From assembly GCA_031265715.1 (NCBI GenBank), contig JAISCG010000131.1:1-21574 (forward strand): 21,574 nucleotides of DNA, given 5' to 3'. Under the pieces are notes generated by a model. That model searched no databases, was not told where the DNA came from, and saw nothing but the letters and a program-made list of their open reading frames with translations. Positions 7,301 through 15,249 of the stretch are shown here, piece after piece. This stretch comes from Holosporaceae bacterium. Lineage in GTDB: Bacteria > Pseudomonadota > Alphaproteobacteria > UBA3830. The first letter of the stretch is position 1. Each line of letters begins with the position of its first letter. The position numbers and the translations under genes are program-made.

Positions 7301-7817
7301 ATTCACCAAAATTTTTAACAATTTCTCCCAAATTACAGTCGTGCAAATCAAACACCGCAAACGGATTCCGATCTATTTCGTCACAAATAAGATATAACAC
7401 CGCCGCAATATGCTTGCAGGGAACAGCATAATCCGGACATGAGCACTCAGCGTCAACGTCGCTCCATTTTGTGGGAAAGAGTTTGATGCCGACATTCTGC
7501 AGCTCATTATATAATTTAGGCGACAGCCTTTTGTTTAGAAGAGACGACAAAATGGAAGGAGATTTTTCTATCACCTGCCGCAGGATTTCGGTCTGTTTTT
7601 GGGAAAAAGCTTCAAATTTTATTATAACCTTGTAGGGAGTAGGTCGCGATCCTTGAACCCGCGCCGTAACAATATTTCCCACAATTTTTATGTTGGAAAC
7701 TGCCCCCTTATTGGCGTAGGTACGACCGCGCGGAAGACGATTTTCGTCATCTATTCCGTTGAATGTGTCCAGCCACTTCTGCCCCCACCACGTTTTGCCA
7801 TATGCCCTGATTACCAT
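4365..7817 (-). CDS. SWIM zinc-finger SNF2-family DNA translocase/helicase
   Basis: The 1150-residue product has an N-terminal region typical of SWIM-SNF2 proteins (starting MVIRAYGKTWWGQKW). A SWIM finger follows with Cys125, Cys127, Cys134 and His136. The SF2 ATPase core fills the C-terminal 450 residues: Walker A DDMGLGKT at about 709-716, the Walker B box DEAQ at about 807-810, 'AMSGTPVENRLSEYW' (motif III), and in the second RecA domain 'LSLKAGGTGLNLT', 'HYDLWWNPAVEAQATDRAYRIGQ' split across motifs V and VI (near 1083-1093). Length and order are normal for the family, and no catalytic motif is missing. The protein should move along DNA using ATP; the role in the cell (repair, transcription or chromosome remodelling) is not shown. 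GGAAG upstream of the ATG is a weak ribosome-binding site. It diverges from the glycan cassette. Confidence 0.93.
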   Translation of the reverse strand: MVIRAYGKTWWGQKWLDTFNGIDDENRLPRGRTYANKGAVSNIKIVGNIVTARVQGSRPTPYKVIIKFEAFSQKQTEILRQVIEKSPSILSSLLNKRLSPKLYNELQNVGIKLFPTKWSDVDAECSCPDYAVPCKHIAAVLYLICDEIDRNPFAVFDLHDCNLGEIVKNFGEYKLVQKTILKIESLFDHREEKREFKQSVWDVVDLSKIPDLKSTTFGILKSDIVFYEKNFLEKMQQFYGFMGAIKYTQEMSEEDFLKKFPNIESWENLEICLNNQHKITSINIAGAEEKDGNQLLCLFDFFREIPSSLLHLLNPSLRFMHMVLLFTMKLMEKNALIPQILQNAGGENIIRWIPAIYNDQICKIIDDLSQISPQIIKGIGDAREHFFSLVSIFVASKSFFPARGSLIGDDILDMFFAARACKFVSFNKKEIPSAINQWLSNLYIGRKSRKLYLEIADLGGDFQLDLKIVPDTRQSTEPLNLREVFGKISSAEKFEILSDISALARHLPELENIIDDNEPVRFNLNDFTGIFTSILPILKAVGVLIALPKSLVEIFSPRLTLNMQSKAKIQKSPGFINLDNLLHFDWTIAIGDKNVSLAEFKKLLQKSKGLVRFANSYVLLDEKQIESLLKKIDHLPQNLSQSEILQAGLAEEYESASVKMDDQLTEMFKEIKQYKPKSVPQNLKVQLRPYQERGYSWLVQNIDTGFGSILADDMGLGKTLQVISAILHLKNEGYLAEEKVLVIVPTSLLTNWQHEISKFAPDLHTVIYHGNKRDLKGKFDIVLTSYGLVYRDKSEFQKNDWFLLVIDEAQNIKNPLTKQTKAVKSIEARHRIAMSGTPVENRLSEYWSIFDFTNKGYLGTEGNFRKKFASPIEKERNLDCLDKFIKVTEPFILRRCKNDKSIIDDLPEKMENNRYCSLTKEQAAIYQQIINDSLEEIEISEGMERRGLVFKLINSLKQICNHPAQYGKKPVALMDESGKTKMLEEILSEIQGLGEKTLIFTQYTEMGKILVELLEDRFKLRVPFLHGGLIRRKRDEIINDFQQNSQTRTLILSLKAGGTGLNLTAANHVIHYDLWWNPAVEAQATDRAYRIGQKKNVMVHRLLTTGTFEERIDEMIRSKKDLANLAVSDGEKWITEMDDNQLKDIFILRE

Positions 7818-8055
7818 GATAAAACACTTCCACTAACAGTATTGTCAACTACGATCAATCCTGAATCGTGTCGAATGTAGCACATATTTCACAAAAGTCC
7901 AAATAAAATCGCCTTACCCCTTACCACCCGTCCAATCTTTTTTTTATCTTAAATTTCAATTTCCCTCCCTTTCACCGGAGTTCGATAGAGTTTGATGTTG
8001 CATTTCATACTTGAATGGGCGAAAATTTTCAAAATGAAATATAAAGGATAGTTGA
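7818..8055. other. Divergent intergenic region with repeat fragments
   Basis: This gap separates the SNF2 gene and the glycan cassette. At 7946-7967 it contains ATCTTAAATTTCAATTTCCC and two further bases, which match the reverse complement of 4244-4265 with about three mismatches. At 7976-8022 lies a second element beginning CGGAGTTCGAT that recurs at 19344-19380. No convincing -35/-10 pair was found for either gene. Confidence 0.5.
7976..8022 (+). repeat. Copy 1 of a dispersed CGGAGTTCGAT repeat
   Basis: The segment starts CGGAGTTCGAT, has a 10-base insertion that looks like a duplication of its own GAGTTCGAT, then continues GTTGCA and TTGAATGGGCGA. A shorter version without the insertion is at 19344-19380. 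Function unknown. Confidence 0.45.
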
Positions 8056-9720
8056 ATGCTAAAAAAATTACTTCAGAAGTTGTTATTAAAAAACACGAGC
8101 GTTGCCGACATGGAACCATATGTATACAACAGCAGGATAGACGATATTTTAAAAAAAACAGGGAAAATAGCGAGAAAAACATTGGAAAAAGTTTCGCCCG
8201 CTGAAAGGAAAAAAATTATATACTTTATCGGCTATCATCACAGTAAATTTGCATCTTTGATCGATGTTGTGCACATGCTTGCTTTGCAGCTAAGGGGAGC
8301 GGAGATAATTGTCGTGCGCAGCTCATATTTTTTCCAACAGGAAGATATAATTTTTGGTGGAGCTTATAACAAAGATCGGTTTGAGCTGCAATATAAATTA
8401 TACACAGATGAAGGGAAAATTTTTTCATATATTCTTCAGACACAGGTTATTGAGATTGGTGCTTTTCTTAGCAGTTCGGATTTAAAATTTGCTGAAGATT
8501 TTGCAAACAATTGCAATTATGAAGGATGGGAATCCATTACATATGACGGTTTTTCTGTGGGAGAAATGGCTTATCATGCTATTTGTAACACGAACAATGT
8601 AAATATACCGGATAATTCTACGGAAACGGTACGGCAGTTCAAAGCTCACCTGCGGAATTGTGTTGCTTTGAGTATTGCAAGTCAGAAATTACTTACAACA
8701 ATTCAGGCGGATACAGTCGTATCAAATGTTCCGTTTTATTATTTATGGAGAATACCCTTTTTAAGGTCGCAAATGCTTAATATCCCCTTCTACTCATACA
8801 TGCTTTCCGAGAGACCGAATTCTTTTTTTTGGACAAATAATTCTGAAAAGTTCTGCGATTCATCAAAAAATTGGCAGTCATTTAAGAAATCTTATACAAT
8901 TTCCGAAGATATTTTGCATGTACTTAATAAAAAAATACACGATAAATTATATGGTAAAAACGTATCGGAGAAGCGGATAAATGAGATTAGAGAACTGGTA
9001 AAAGGAAGATCTGCCGTATTATTGCCTTGCAATATTTTATCAGACGCCGCAGTTTTTCAAGAAAAAAGATCGTTCGATTCGTGTTTAGAGATGATTCAAT
9101 CCGTTATAAAGTGGTTTTCCGATAATCCGCAGTACTTTTGTATTTTAAAAGCGCATCCCGCCGAGAAACTTATGATAGAATTCGGGATGGATACTTCTTT
9201 TATCTTGCTGGGTAGTGTTCTAAAAAAATGCGACATCGAACTGCCGGAAAATATTTGTTTTGTTGATTACAATGAAGACGTAACGGTAGCAAGTTTGTTC
9301 GGATTGGTAAAAGGAGTTATCGCATATACTTCGTCTGTTTGTATGGACGCCGGTTTTGTTGGGCTCCCTTCTGTTTCGGTGTTGGAATCGCATTATTCCG
9401 TAGCTGATTTTTCCCGGAATCCGAGTTCAAGAGAAGATTTTTTCAGGTTACTTGAAAATATGCTGAAAAATGAAATAAATGATCGTGAATCGATAATAGA
9501 AGAAACAAGAAAGTATTTTTTATTGTATTACTGTATCGGAAGTATAGACTATAATCTGATAAGAGGTAACGACGTAAATAGCGTTCCGTTTGACATACTG
9601 TTTGATTCAGTCGATCAATTGTTGCCGGGAAAAAGTGAAGCGTTGGATTATGTGTGCGACGCTATTTTGAATAATAGGTCGATATTTGGTGTTGACCGTC
9701 GGCCTCCGATTACTATATAA
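8056..9720 (+). CDS. Capsule-type (KpsS-like) polysaccharide glycosyltransferase
   Basis: The 554-residue product has no signal peptide. Its C-terminal half resembles the GT-B-like fold of capsule polysaccharide synthesis proteins. AVLLPCNILSDAA begins the second Rossmann unit, LKAHPAEK at about 365-372 is the conserved 'K-HP-E' box, and TSSVCMDAGFVGLPSV (about 424-439) is the nucleotide-sugar-binding 'SS...E/D...G.P' box. Such proteins transfer sugars such as Kdo or sialic acid, or initiate capsule on a lipid; which one applies cannot be told. AAAGGA lies 6 bases before the ATG. It is the first gene of a plus-strand cassette and is followed after 11 bases by the next gene. The N-terminal 300 residues are not recognised. 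Confidence 0.65.
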   Translation: MLKKLLQKLLLKNTSVADMEPYVYNSRIDDILKKTGKIARKTLEKVSPAERKKIIYFIGYHHSKFASLIDVVHMLALQLRGAEIIVVRSSYFFQQEDIIFGGAYNKDRFELQYKLYTDEGKIFSYILQTQVIEIGAFLSSSDLKFAEDFANNCNYEGWESITYDGFSVGEMAYHAICNTNNVNIPDNSTETVRQFKAHLRNCVALSIASQKLLTTIQADTVVSNVPFYYLWRIPFLRSQMLNIPFYSYMLSERPNSFFWTNNSEKFCDSSKNWQSFKKSYTISEDILHVLNKKIHDKLYGKNVSEKRINEIRELVKGRSAVLLPCNILSDAAVFQEKRSFDSCLEMIQSVIKWFSDNPQYFCILKAHPAEKLMIEFGMDTSFILLGSVLKKCDIELPENICFVDYNEDVTVASLFGLVKGVIAYTSSVCMDAGFVGLPSVSVLESHYSVADFSRNPSSREDFFRLLENMLKNEINDRESIIEETRKYFLLYYCIGSIDYNLIRGNDVNSVPFDILFDSVDQLLPGKSEALDYVCDAILNNRSIFGVDRRPPITI

Positions 9721-9731
9721 TCCCTGGCATC

Positions 9732-11219
9732 ATGGAGACTACGAAAAAGTTTGAGTGCATATGCGGATACGATAACAACGGGACTGTTGTTGATGCCGGA
9801 GATGGAATTTTAAGAAAAATAAACAAAAGATATTTCGGCAAAACTAAAGAAATTTTTGAATTCTATGAAAATTTCAGGCGCAATTGCGGTGATATTGTCG
9901 AAACGGAGTTGATCGAAGACCAAGAGTCTTTGTATCACAAAAAGCATCTGACGACCTATCCCTTCGAGTGGCCTCCGAATATGTTCAAAGATGCCCTTAT
10001 TTTTCATCTTGAACTTTTTTTAAAATCGGATGCTGCGGGGTATACTCTAAAAGACGGCCTGCCCAACAATATCTTGTTTAACGGAACTATTCCCGTTTTT
10101 ATCGATTTCCTGTCTTTCCTAAAAACAGAAGATTTAAAAAACGAAAAATGGCTGGCGGAAAATTCCGAATATAACGACCTTCGCTACGAAGTTTTTGAAA
10201 AAATGTTCATTCCGTATTTTATAATACCTTTTTTGGTTATTGCCAAAGGTAATTATGATGCCGGGAGATTTATGCTGAGGGAAAAAGCCTGCAATATGCC
10301 GAACGGCATTCCTAGCTGGGATGATATTGCATTTTTAAAAACTGAAGGGACAATAAAAAAGTTAATAAAAAAGATAACGGGGAAACCGACAGATACAGAA
10401 ATAAACAAAGATATTAGGGCAATTTATCAATTTTTAAGGCAAGAAAAGAAGCTGTCTTTCCCGGAATTTATCAGCAAAATGATTGCTATGGTAAGAGATA
10501 TAGATGTTACTCCGAAAAGCAGCGGTTATTTGTCCTACTACAATGATAAAAAAGAGAATTTCAATATATCGGACCGAACCGGGTGGAAGAACAAGCAAAT
10601 AAATGTTTACAACACGATCCAAAAATGTAAACCGAAAACGGTGCTTGATCTAGGGGCCAATACCGGTTGGTTTTCACTGTTGGCGGAAAGTAGCGGAGCC
10701 TCCGTTATCTCGATTGAAATCGACGAATCCTGCGTTGATAATCTGTACAAATACGCCAAACAGGAGCGTTTGAATATCACTCCGCTGCGGGTAGCTTTTG
10801 AAGAAATGGAGAACAAATATTTTGGCCTGGACTACGATAAAAACGAATATCCGGAATATAAAGACAGAGATTTTAAAAACAATCCGCTATTTATTTCTGC
10901 ATCAAAGCGTTTGAAATCCGATATGGTAATGTGTCTGGCTTTGTTTCATCATTTGGTTTTGGGAATGGGGATGGACCAGGAGCATGTAATGGAGGTTCTG
11001 TCGGAACTTACGAGCGACGTTCTGATTCTTGAGTTTATCGGGATAGATGATCTTTTAATAACTTCAGAACCGTCTTTTTTCAAAAATTTGCACAAATATG
11101 ACAGCAAATCTTACAATCCGGACAGGGTCGTCAACATTGGTATGCAGTTTTTTAAAAACGTAGAAATTTTAGATTCACATCCGAATACAAGAAAATTAAT
11201 TGTGTTTCACAAACAATAA
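9732..11219 (+). CDS. NoeA-like two-domain methyltransferase
   Basis: The 495-residue product joins two parts. Residues 1-260 contain TLKDGLPNNILFNGTIPVFID (105-125 region), which resembles a kinase-like catalytic loop followed by a strand. This N-terminal half is typical of the NoeA (nodulation host-specificity) group of methyltransferases. Residues 290-495 form a class I SAM methyltransferase with motif I VLDLGANTGWFS (304-315) and the acidic SIEIDES (327-333). MVMCLALFHHLVLG is the motif-IV region. Members of this group sit in surface-polysaccharide clusters and probably modify the glycan; the acceptor is not known. It follows the KpsS-like gene after 11 bases with no clear ribosome-binding site, which suggests translational coupling. 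Confidence 0.7.
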   Translation: METTKKFECICGYDNNGTVVDAGDGILRKINKRYFGKTKEIFEFYENFRRNCGDIVETELIEDQESLYHKKHLTTYPFEWPPNMFKDALIFHLELFLKSDAAGYTLKDGLPNNILFNGTIPVFIDFLSFLKTEDLKNEKWLAENSEYNDLRYEVFEKMFIPYFIIPFLVIAKGNYDAGRFMLREKACNMPNGIPSWDDIAFLKTEGTIKKLIKKITGKPTDTEINKDIRAIYQFLRQEKKLSFPEFISKMIAMVRDIDVTPKSSGYLSYYNDKKENFNISDRTGWKNKQINVYNTIQKCKPKTVLDLGANTGWFSLLAESSGASVISIEIDESCVDNLYKYAKQERLNITPLRVAFEEMENKYFGLDYDKNEYPEYKDRDFKNNPLFISASKRLKSDMVMCLALFHHLVLGMGMDQEHVMEVLSELTSDVLILEFIGIDDLLITSEPSFFKNLHKYDSKSYNPDRVVNIGMQFFKNVEILDSHPNTRKLIVFHKQ

Positions 11220-11229
11220 GAAGAAATAT

Positions 11230-11295
11230 ATGCGATTTATGAGCGAGCAGGGTATCGGATTTTTCAAAAAACACTTTTCGCAACGGGGCTGTTAG
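11230..11295 (+). CDS. Possible 21-codon leader reading frame
   Basis: ATG at 11230 opens a 21-residue frame (product starts MRFMSEQGIGFFKKHF) whose TAG ends one base before the ATG of the dehydratase gene. An AAGAAG stretch precedes it. The dehydratase gene itself has only a weak ribosome-binding site, so this frame could couple translation. It may equally be a chance open frame in a 76-base spacer. Confidence 0.2.
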   Translation: MRFMSEQGIGFFKKHFSQRGC

Positions 11296-12291
11296 ATGAA
11301 AGTTCGTGAGAAAATCGCACTGATAACCGGAATAAACGGTCAGGATGGTTCTTATCTGGCAGAGCATTTGGTTTCGTTGGGGTATCAAGTGCATGGGACG
11401 ATGAGATTGTCGTCTATGCATAATGCCGACAAAATGGTTAACCTAAAAAATGTATCAGGAAAAATAAAAATACATCCGTGCGGGCTGACAGATCATTTAT
11501 CGGTTTACAAGCTTATTTCGAAAATTAAACCCGATGAATGCTATCATTTGGCTGCAGCGAGTTTCGTCAGTTATGATTTTAATGATGAACTATCTATAAT
11601 TTCAACAAATTTTAATCCTACTCATTATCTGCTTTCCGCTATTAAGGAACTTGTTCCGAGTTGCAAGTTTTATTTTTCAGGTTCAAGCGAAATGTTTGGA
11701 AATACCGATGCATCTCCCCAAAATGAAGAAACAAAATTCAATCCGCGTTCAATCTACGGCATAGCGAAAACCTCCGGCTTTTATGTCGTGAGAAACTACA
11801 GGGAACACCACGGAATTTACGCCTGCACTGGAATTACGTATAATCACGAATCTTCAAGGAGAGATTTTTCGTTCGTCACAAGAAAAATAAGCACGGGTGT
11901 CGCGAAAATTTATCTCGGATCAGCCGATCATATAGAACTGGGAAATATCGACGCCGTAAGGGATTGGGGGTACGCTCCGGAGTACGTCGTTGCGATGCAA
12001 AAGATGCTTAATAATCCTAAAGGTCCGACGGATTACGTTATATCAACGGGAAAAACGAACTCCGTAAAACATTTTTTAGATTTGGCTTTTTCAACGGTTA
12101 ACTTGGATTATAAAAAATATCTGAAGACAAATGATTTTTTTTTCAGACCTTCCGAAAAAGTGATTTTGCGGGGAGACAGCCAAAAAATAGGAGACGACCT
12201 GGGGTGGAAATCTGAGAAAAAGATAGAAGAAATAGTCGAAGAAATGGTTTTTAACGACATTGCACTATTAAAGGACAGAGAAAAAAGATGA
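11296..12291 (+). CDS. gmd: GDP-mannose 4,6-dehydratase-like SDR enzyme
   Basis: The 331-residue protein is an extended short-chain dehydrogenase. It has ITGINGQDGSYLAEHL (10-25) with the NAD(P)-binding TGxxGxxG, SGSSEMFG (128-135) with the catalytic Ser and Glu, and YGIAK (154-158) with the catalytic Tyr and Lys. NHESSRRDFSFVTRKI (183-198) and GNIDAVRDWGYA (216-227) are signatures of GDP-mannose 4,6-dehydratases. That enzyme makes GDP-4-keto-6-deoxymannose, the precursor of fucose, rhamnose and perosamine. The protein is about 40 residues shorter than usual, and SRRD replaces the usual S-P-R-R-G, so a related sugar nucleotide is possible. It overlaps the next gene by four bases (ATGA). Confidence 0.82.
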   Translation: MKVREKIALITGINGQDGSYLAEHLVSLGYQVHGTMRLSSMHNADKMVNLKNVSGKIKIHPCGLTDHLSVYKLISKIKPDECYHLAAASFVSYDFNDELSIISTNFNPTHYLLSAIKELVPSCKFYFSGSSEMFGNTDASPQNEETKFNPRSIYGIAKTSGFYVVRNYREHHGIYACTGITYNHESSRRDFSFVTRKISTGVAKIYLGSADHIELGNIDAVRDWGYAPEYVVAMQKMLNNPKGPTDYVISTGKTNSVKHFLDLAFSTVNLDYKKYLKTNDFFFRPSEKVILRGDSQKIGDDLGWKSEKKIEEIVEEMVFNDIALLKDREKR

Positions 12292-13532
12292 GCAGAATTT
12301 TGTATACAAGTCCTGAGCTGATACATCCGGCTGTCGGCGGTCCGTATTTGAGAGTAGAAAATTCCGTTAAAGCGCTAAGTAAAATATCTGAATTGCATGT
12401 CATTTCAAGAATGAAATTGTCCCATGCCGATATGCGCGAGACAGAAAATTTCTATAAAAAAATCACACCGTTTTTCGGTTATCTTCCCCAAACGCCACCC
12501 AAAAGTCTGTCTCGATTTTTAAAAAAACTGTCCTATAAAAAAGCGGAAATTTCAGCAGATTGGGAGGCGGATTATGTTGTCGATTACATGATCAAAAACG
12601 ACATAAATATTATTTGGTGCGGTTACGGGAATGTTTCCCATTCATTTATGAAGAGGATAAAGAAGAAATCGCCTCAATTTAGAATCGTGTGCGACACTGA
12701 CAGTGTTTGGTCGAGATTTGTGCTGAGGGGACTCCCCTTTGCGGAAGACGATAATAAAAGAAGGCAAATCATAGCCGAATATTTGCGTAAGGAAAAAGAA
12801 GAAATTGATTGGGTGGATTTTTGCGACGTGACAACTGCCGTTTCCGAAATTGACGCCGATTATTACAGAAGCATAGCCGTAAATCCGGGCAAGGTGAAGA
12901 CTTTTTCGAACGTAATCGATTTGGAATATTATTCTCAAAAACAGTCTCCTCCGGAATTTTTTAAAACTCCAAGCATATATCTGTGCGGCAGCTTTTGGCC
13001 GGGAGGCAGTCCGATGGAAACCGCGGCAAGATGGGTTGTGGATGAGATTTTTCCCACTCTGAAACGTGAGATTCCTGACATTCATTTCTACATAGTCGGC
13101 AGAGATTCTGACAAGGTATTGGAAGATATAAATGACGAAAACATTACCGTTACGGGAAGGCTGGATAACGTCTTGCCCTATTTATGCAATGCAAGTGTTT
13201 GTATAGTTCCTCTTAAATTCGAATCCGGAACACGGTTCAAAATCCTTGAAGCCGCAGCCTGCGGAATTCCGATCGTTTCAACTACGCTGGGAGCAGAGGG
13301 AATTCCCGTAAAAAACGAAGAAAACATCATGATTGCGGACGACGCAGATGCATTCGCTCGGGCCATAATAAAATTAATAAGATTTCCGGACCGGGCGAAA
13401 AATATGGCTCATGCCTTAAAACAATACGTAGAAGAGAATTACAATATATCAAAACATGTGCGCGAAGGCGGAGAAATCCTGAAGTTTTTGGAAGAGAAAC
13501 AGCGCATAATGCTGAAAAAAGTGTTGATTTAG
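12288..13532 (+). CDS. GT4-family glycosyltransferase
   Basis: This 414-residue protein has a GT-B architecture. The N-terminal domain begins ILYTSPELIHPAVGGPYLR, containing the glycine-rich acceptor loop. The C-terminal donor domain has IYLCGSFWPGG, HFYIVGRD, ITVTGRLDNVLPYL and FESGTRFKILEAAACGIPIV (about 310-329), the conserved E-x7-E-type nucleotide-sugar box of GT4 retaining enzymes. It is translationally coupled to the dehydratase gene and closes the glycan cassette. The sugar and linkage cannot be deduced; a donor made by the neighbouring dehydratase is a reasonable guess. Confidence 0.85.
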   Translation: MSRILYTSPELIHPAVGGPYLRVENSVKALSKISELHVISRMKLSHADMRETENFYKKITPFFGYLPQTPPKSLSRFLKKLSYKKAEISADWEADYVVDYMIKNDINIIWCGYGNVSHSFMKRIKKKSPQFRIVCDTDSVWSRFVLRGLPFAEDDNKRRQIIAEYLRKEKEEIDWVDFCDVTTAVSEIDADYYRSIAVNPGKVKTFSNVIDLEYYSQKQSPPEFFKTPSIYLCGSFWPGGSPMETAARWVVDEIFPTLKREIPDIHFYIVGRDSDKVLEDINDENITVTGRLDNVLPYLCNASVCIVPLKFESGTRFKILEAAACGIPIVSTTLGAEGIPVKNEENIMIADDADAFARAIIKLIRFPDRAKNMAHALKQYVEENYNISKHVREGGEILKFLEEKQRIMLKKVLI

Positions 13533-13537
13533 CTGAA

Positions 13538-13556
13538 GCTGGGGCGCCGTCCCGGC
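13538..13556 (+). other. GC-rich stem-loop after the glycan cassette
   Basis: GCTGGG (13538-13543) pairs with CCCGGC (13551-13556) with one wobble around GCGCCGT. It begins 5 bases after the stop codon. No T-tract follows, so it may stabilise the 3' end or act as a factor-dependent end rather than an intrinsic terminator. Confidence 0.35.
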
Positions 13557-13589
13557 ACTTGCAACAAAAAAGAAAAAATCCTCATAACG

Positions 13590-13618
13590 TTAACTAATAA
13601 TTAACTTTTGTTTAATAT
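13590..13618 (+). promoter_or_regulatory. Promoter of the barrel gene
   Basis: TTAACT (13590-13595) and TAATAT (13613-13618) are 17 bases apart, with the ATG at 13652. The -35 box lies inside the partial palindrome GTTAA-N7-TTAAC (13589-13605), a possible operator. TAACGTT/TAACTAAT words here are shared with the region before the gene at 3157. Confidence 0.5.
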
Positions 13619-13651
13619 CCTTAATAAATAAGGTGTGAAAGCGAGGTAGTT

Positions 13652-15178
13652 ATGCGAAAGTTTTTGTGTTGTTCGTTGTTGGTTTTGGTATTCGGATTGC
13701 AGGCGCGAGAGCCGCAGCAATCATCTGATAACAATGTTGATTCTGTTCCTGTTTTTGATGAGGCAAAGCCTAAAATACCCGGAGATACTTCCGATGCATC
13801 CGAAGGTAGTGCAAAAGATTACGCTGGATTCACTGTCGGAGTCGGCGTAAACGTCGGAGTTCAAAAAACAGATTGCGACGCCAATCGTGAATTCCGCAAC
13901 GCGCCTGCATCTGTCAACTCCACCTGCTACGGAGGCGTGGTGACTGTGGGATATCAACACAACATTTGCGGAAACTGTTTTGTTGGAATTGAAATAGGAG
14001 CAGATTTCGGTTCAGGATCCAAAAGATTCCACACCGGCGGAATTCCGAAAAATGAATCTTGGTTTGTAAAGGCCGACTATCTGCAAAAAACAGCCATAAT
14101 TCAGCAAATGTTCAGAGGAATATCAAATGCGCTTTGGGTGGATCCGGCATACAGACCGCCTTCGTTTACTGCATGGAATTTAAATAATAATACCGTAAAT
14201 GGAAATGTATGGCGGCAGTTTCTTTGTGCTATGAGGTATTTTGGAGGAAATACCAATGCTGATATTCACAATTTAGTTAGTGTTGACGGTACTCCCGGTG
14301 TTGCAGTCGCTCAATTTATGTCACACATTCCGAATCCTGTTGATAGAGTGTACACAGTAGACGCTGCTCCTGCTCCGGTTCCGAATGTAAATGCGGTGCT
14401 TGCCAGTTTTGTCGGAGCACATACTATCGACAATATAATGTCAATCGCAGAAGGTGATTTATTGAATGGATTCCGAGATCTTAGAGGCTTTATTGGTGAT
14501 AATTTTCCAAATTTAGCTCATATATTAGGACATATAGGGGGAAACGATTTTTACGATATGAGAAATGCTGCAAATTTTAATAATACTAGTATCGCCGGTA
14601 ATGCTGCAAACATACAATATGACCTCGGATTTAGTATTTCTGAAATATTTGATGTAAACAGACCTTTCGAAGAACTTGATAATTTAAATGAACTTGGCAT
14701 AGCAAATGATCCTGCTAAACAAGCTGCTTTGATGGAAGAAATCAGAAGATTGTATAACTCGAATGGTTCAGACATCGCCTATAATCATGCTGTAACGGCT
14801 GCTGATATCAGAAAGCAGCTGAAAACCAAGACTTCTTTTGGAGTATGTCCTCATGCATCTCTGAAAGTCGGGTATTTTATCAAAGAAATGAACTCTTGCT
14901 TGTATGCAAAGGTTGGTTTTATCCTGCTGAAAGGACAAGTATCGATAATAAGTGATTATTTTCTTGGAAAAGAAGAAAAATTTAACAAAACAGTTCCGTT
15001 TTTCGCGCTTGGAATAAGCAAAATAATCGATGGAAATTGGGGAATTTCAGCTGAAATATCGCACGCGCTAAAAACTCACAAAAAAATGAGCGATATCAAA
15101 TGGCACGGGTATAAAATAAAAAACAATGTCGGCATAAGTAAAACTGATTTTAGAGTGCTCGTAACGTATGCGTTTTAA
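13652..15178 (+). CDS. Outer-membrane beta-barrel protein with a large domain inserted in a surface loop
   Basis: The 508-residue product starts with a signal peptide (MRKFLCCSLLVLVFGLQA, then REP). After a short acidic linker come three amphipathic strands (about 57-71, 92-103, 108-122). A domain of about 230 residues follows (about 139-368). Then five more strands (about 398-411, 415-430, 447-458, 462-472, 497-508) end in Phe, the usual last residue recognised by the BAM machinery. Eight strands with short turns (HNICGN, KEMNS, IDGN) alternating with long loops fit an OmpA/surface-antigen-type barrel. In that topology the insertion lies in the second extracellular loop. The inserted domain is shared with the next gene but is not one I recognise. 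GAGG lies about 6 bases before the ATG. The barrel call is inferred from pattern only. Confidence 0.72.
   Translation: MRKFLCCSLLVLVFGLQAREPQQSSDNNVDSVPVFDEAKPKIPGDTSDASEGSAKDYAGFTVGVGVNVGVQKTDCDANREFRNAPASVNSTCYGGVVTVGYQHNICGNCFVGIEIGADFGSGSKRFHTGGIPKNESWFVKADYLQKTAIIQQMFRGISNALWVDPAYRPPSFTAWNLNNNTVNGNVWRQFLCAMRYFGGNTNADIHNLVSVDGTPGVAVAQFMSHIPNPVDRVYTVDAAPAPVPNVNAVLASFVGAHTIDNIMSIAEGDLLNGFRDLRGFIGDNFPNLAHILGHIGGNDFYDMRNAANFNNTSIAGNAANIQYDLGFSISEIFDVNRPFEELDNLNELGIANDPAKQAALMEEIRRLYNSNGSDIAYNHAVTAADIRKQLKTKTSFGVCPHASLKVGYFIKEMNSCLYAKVGFILLKGQVSIISDYFLGKEEKFNKTVPFFALGISKIIDGNWGISAEISHALKTHKKMSDIKWHGYKIKNNVGISKTDFRVLVTYAF
14201..14517 (+). repeat. Near-identical block, copy A (partner 15523-15839)
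   Basis: This 317-bp segment inside the barrel gene matches 15523-15839 without gaps and with 6 mismatches (98% identity by direct reading). The 120 bases before it match much less well, roughly 70%, and the bases after 14517 also diverge. Confidence 0.9.
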
Positions 15179-15193
15179 CCTAAAAGAGTTTCA

Positions 15194-15222
15194 TTGTAAC
15201 TTCTGTATTGTCAAGGTATACT
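15194..15222 (+). promoter_or_regulatory. Promoter of the free-domain gene
   Basis: TTGTAA (15194-15199) and TATACT (15217-15222) are separated by 17 bases, close to consensus. Transcription would start about 20 bases before the ATG at 15250. The second copy therefore has its own promoter. Confidence 0.6.
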
Positions 15223-15249
15223 TAAGGTTGTTTTTGCGGGAGAGTTAGT

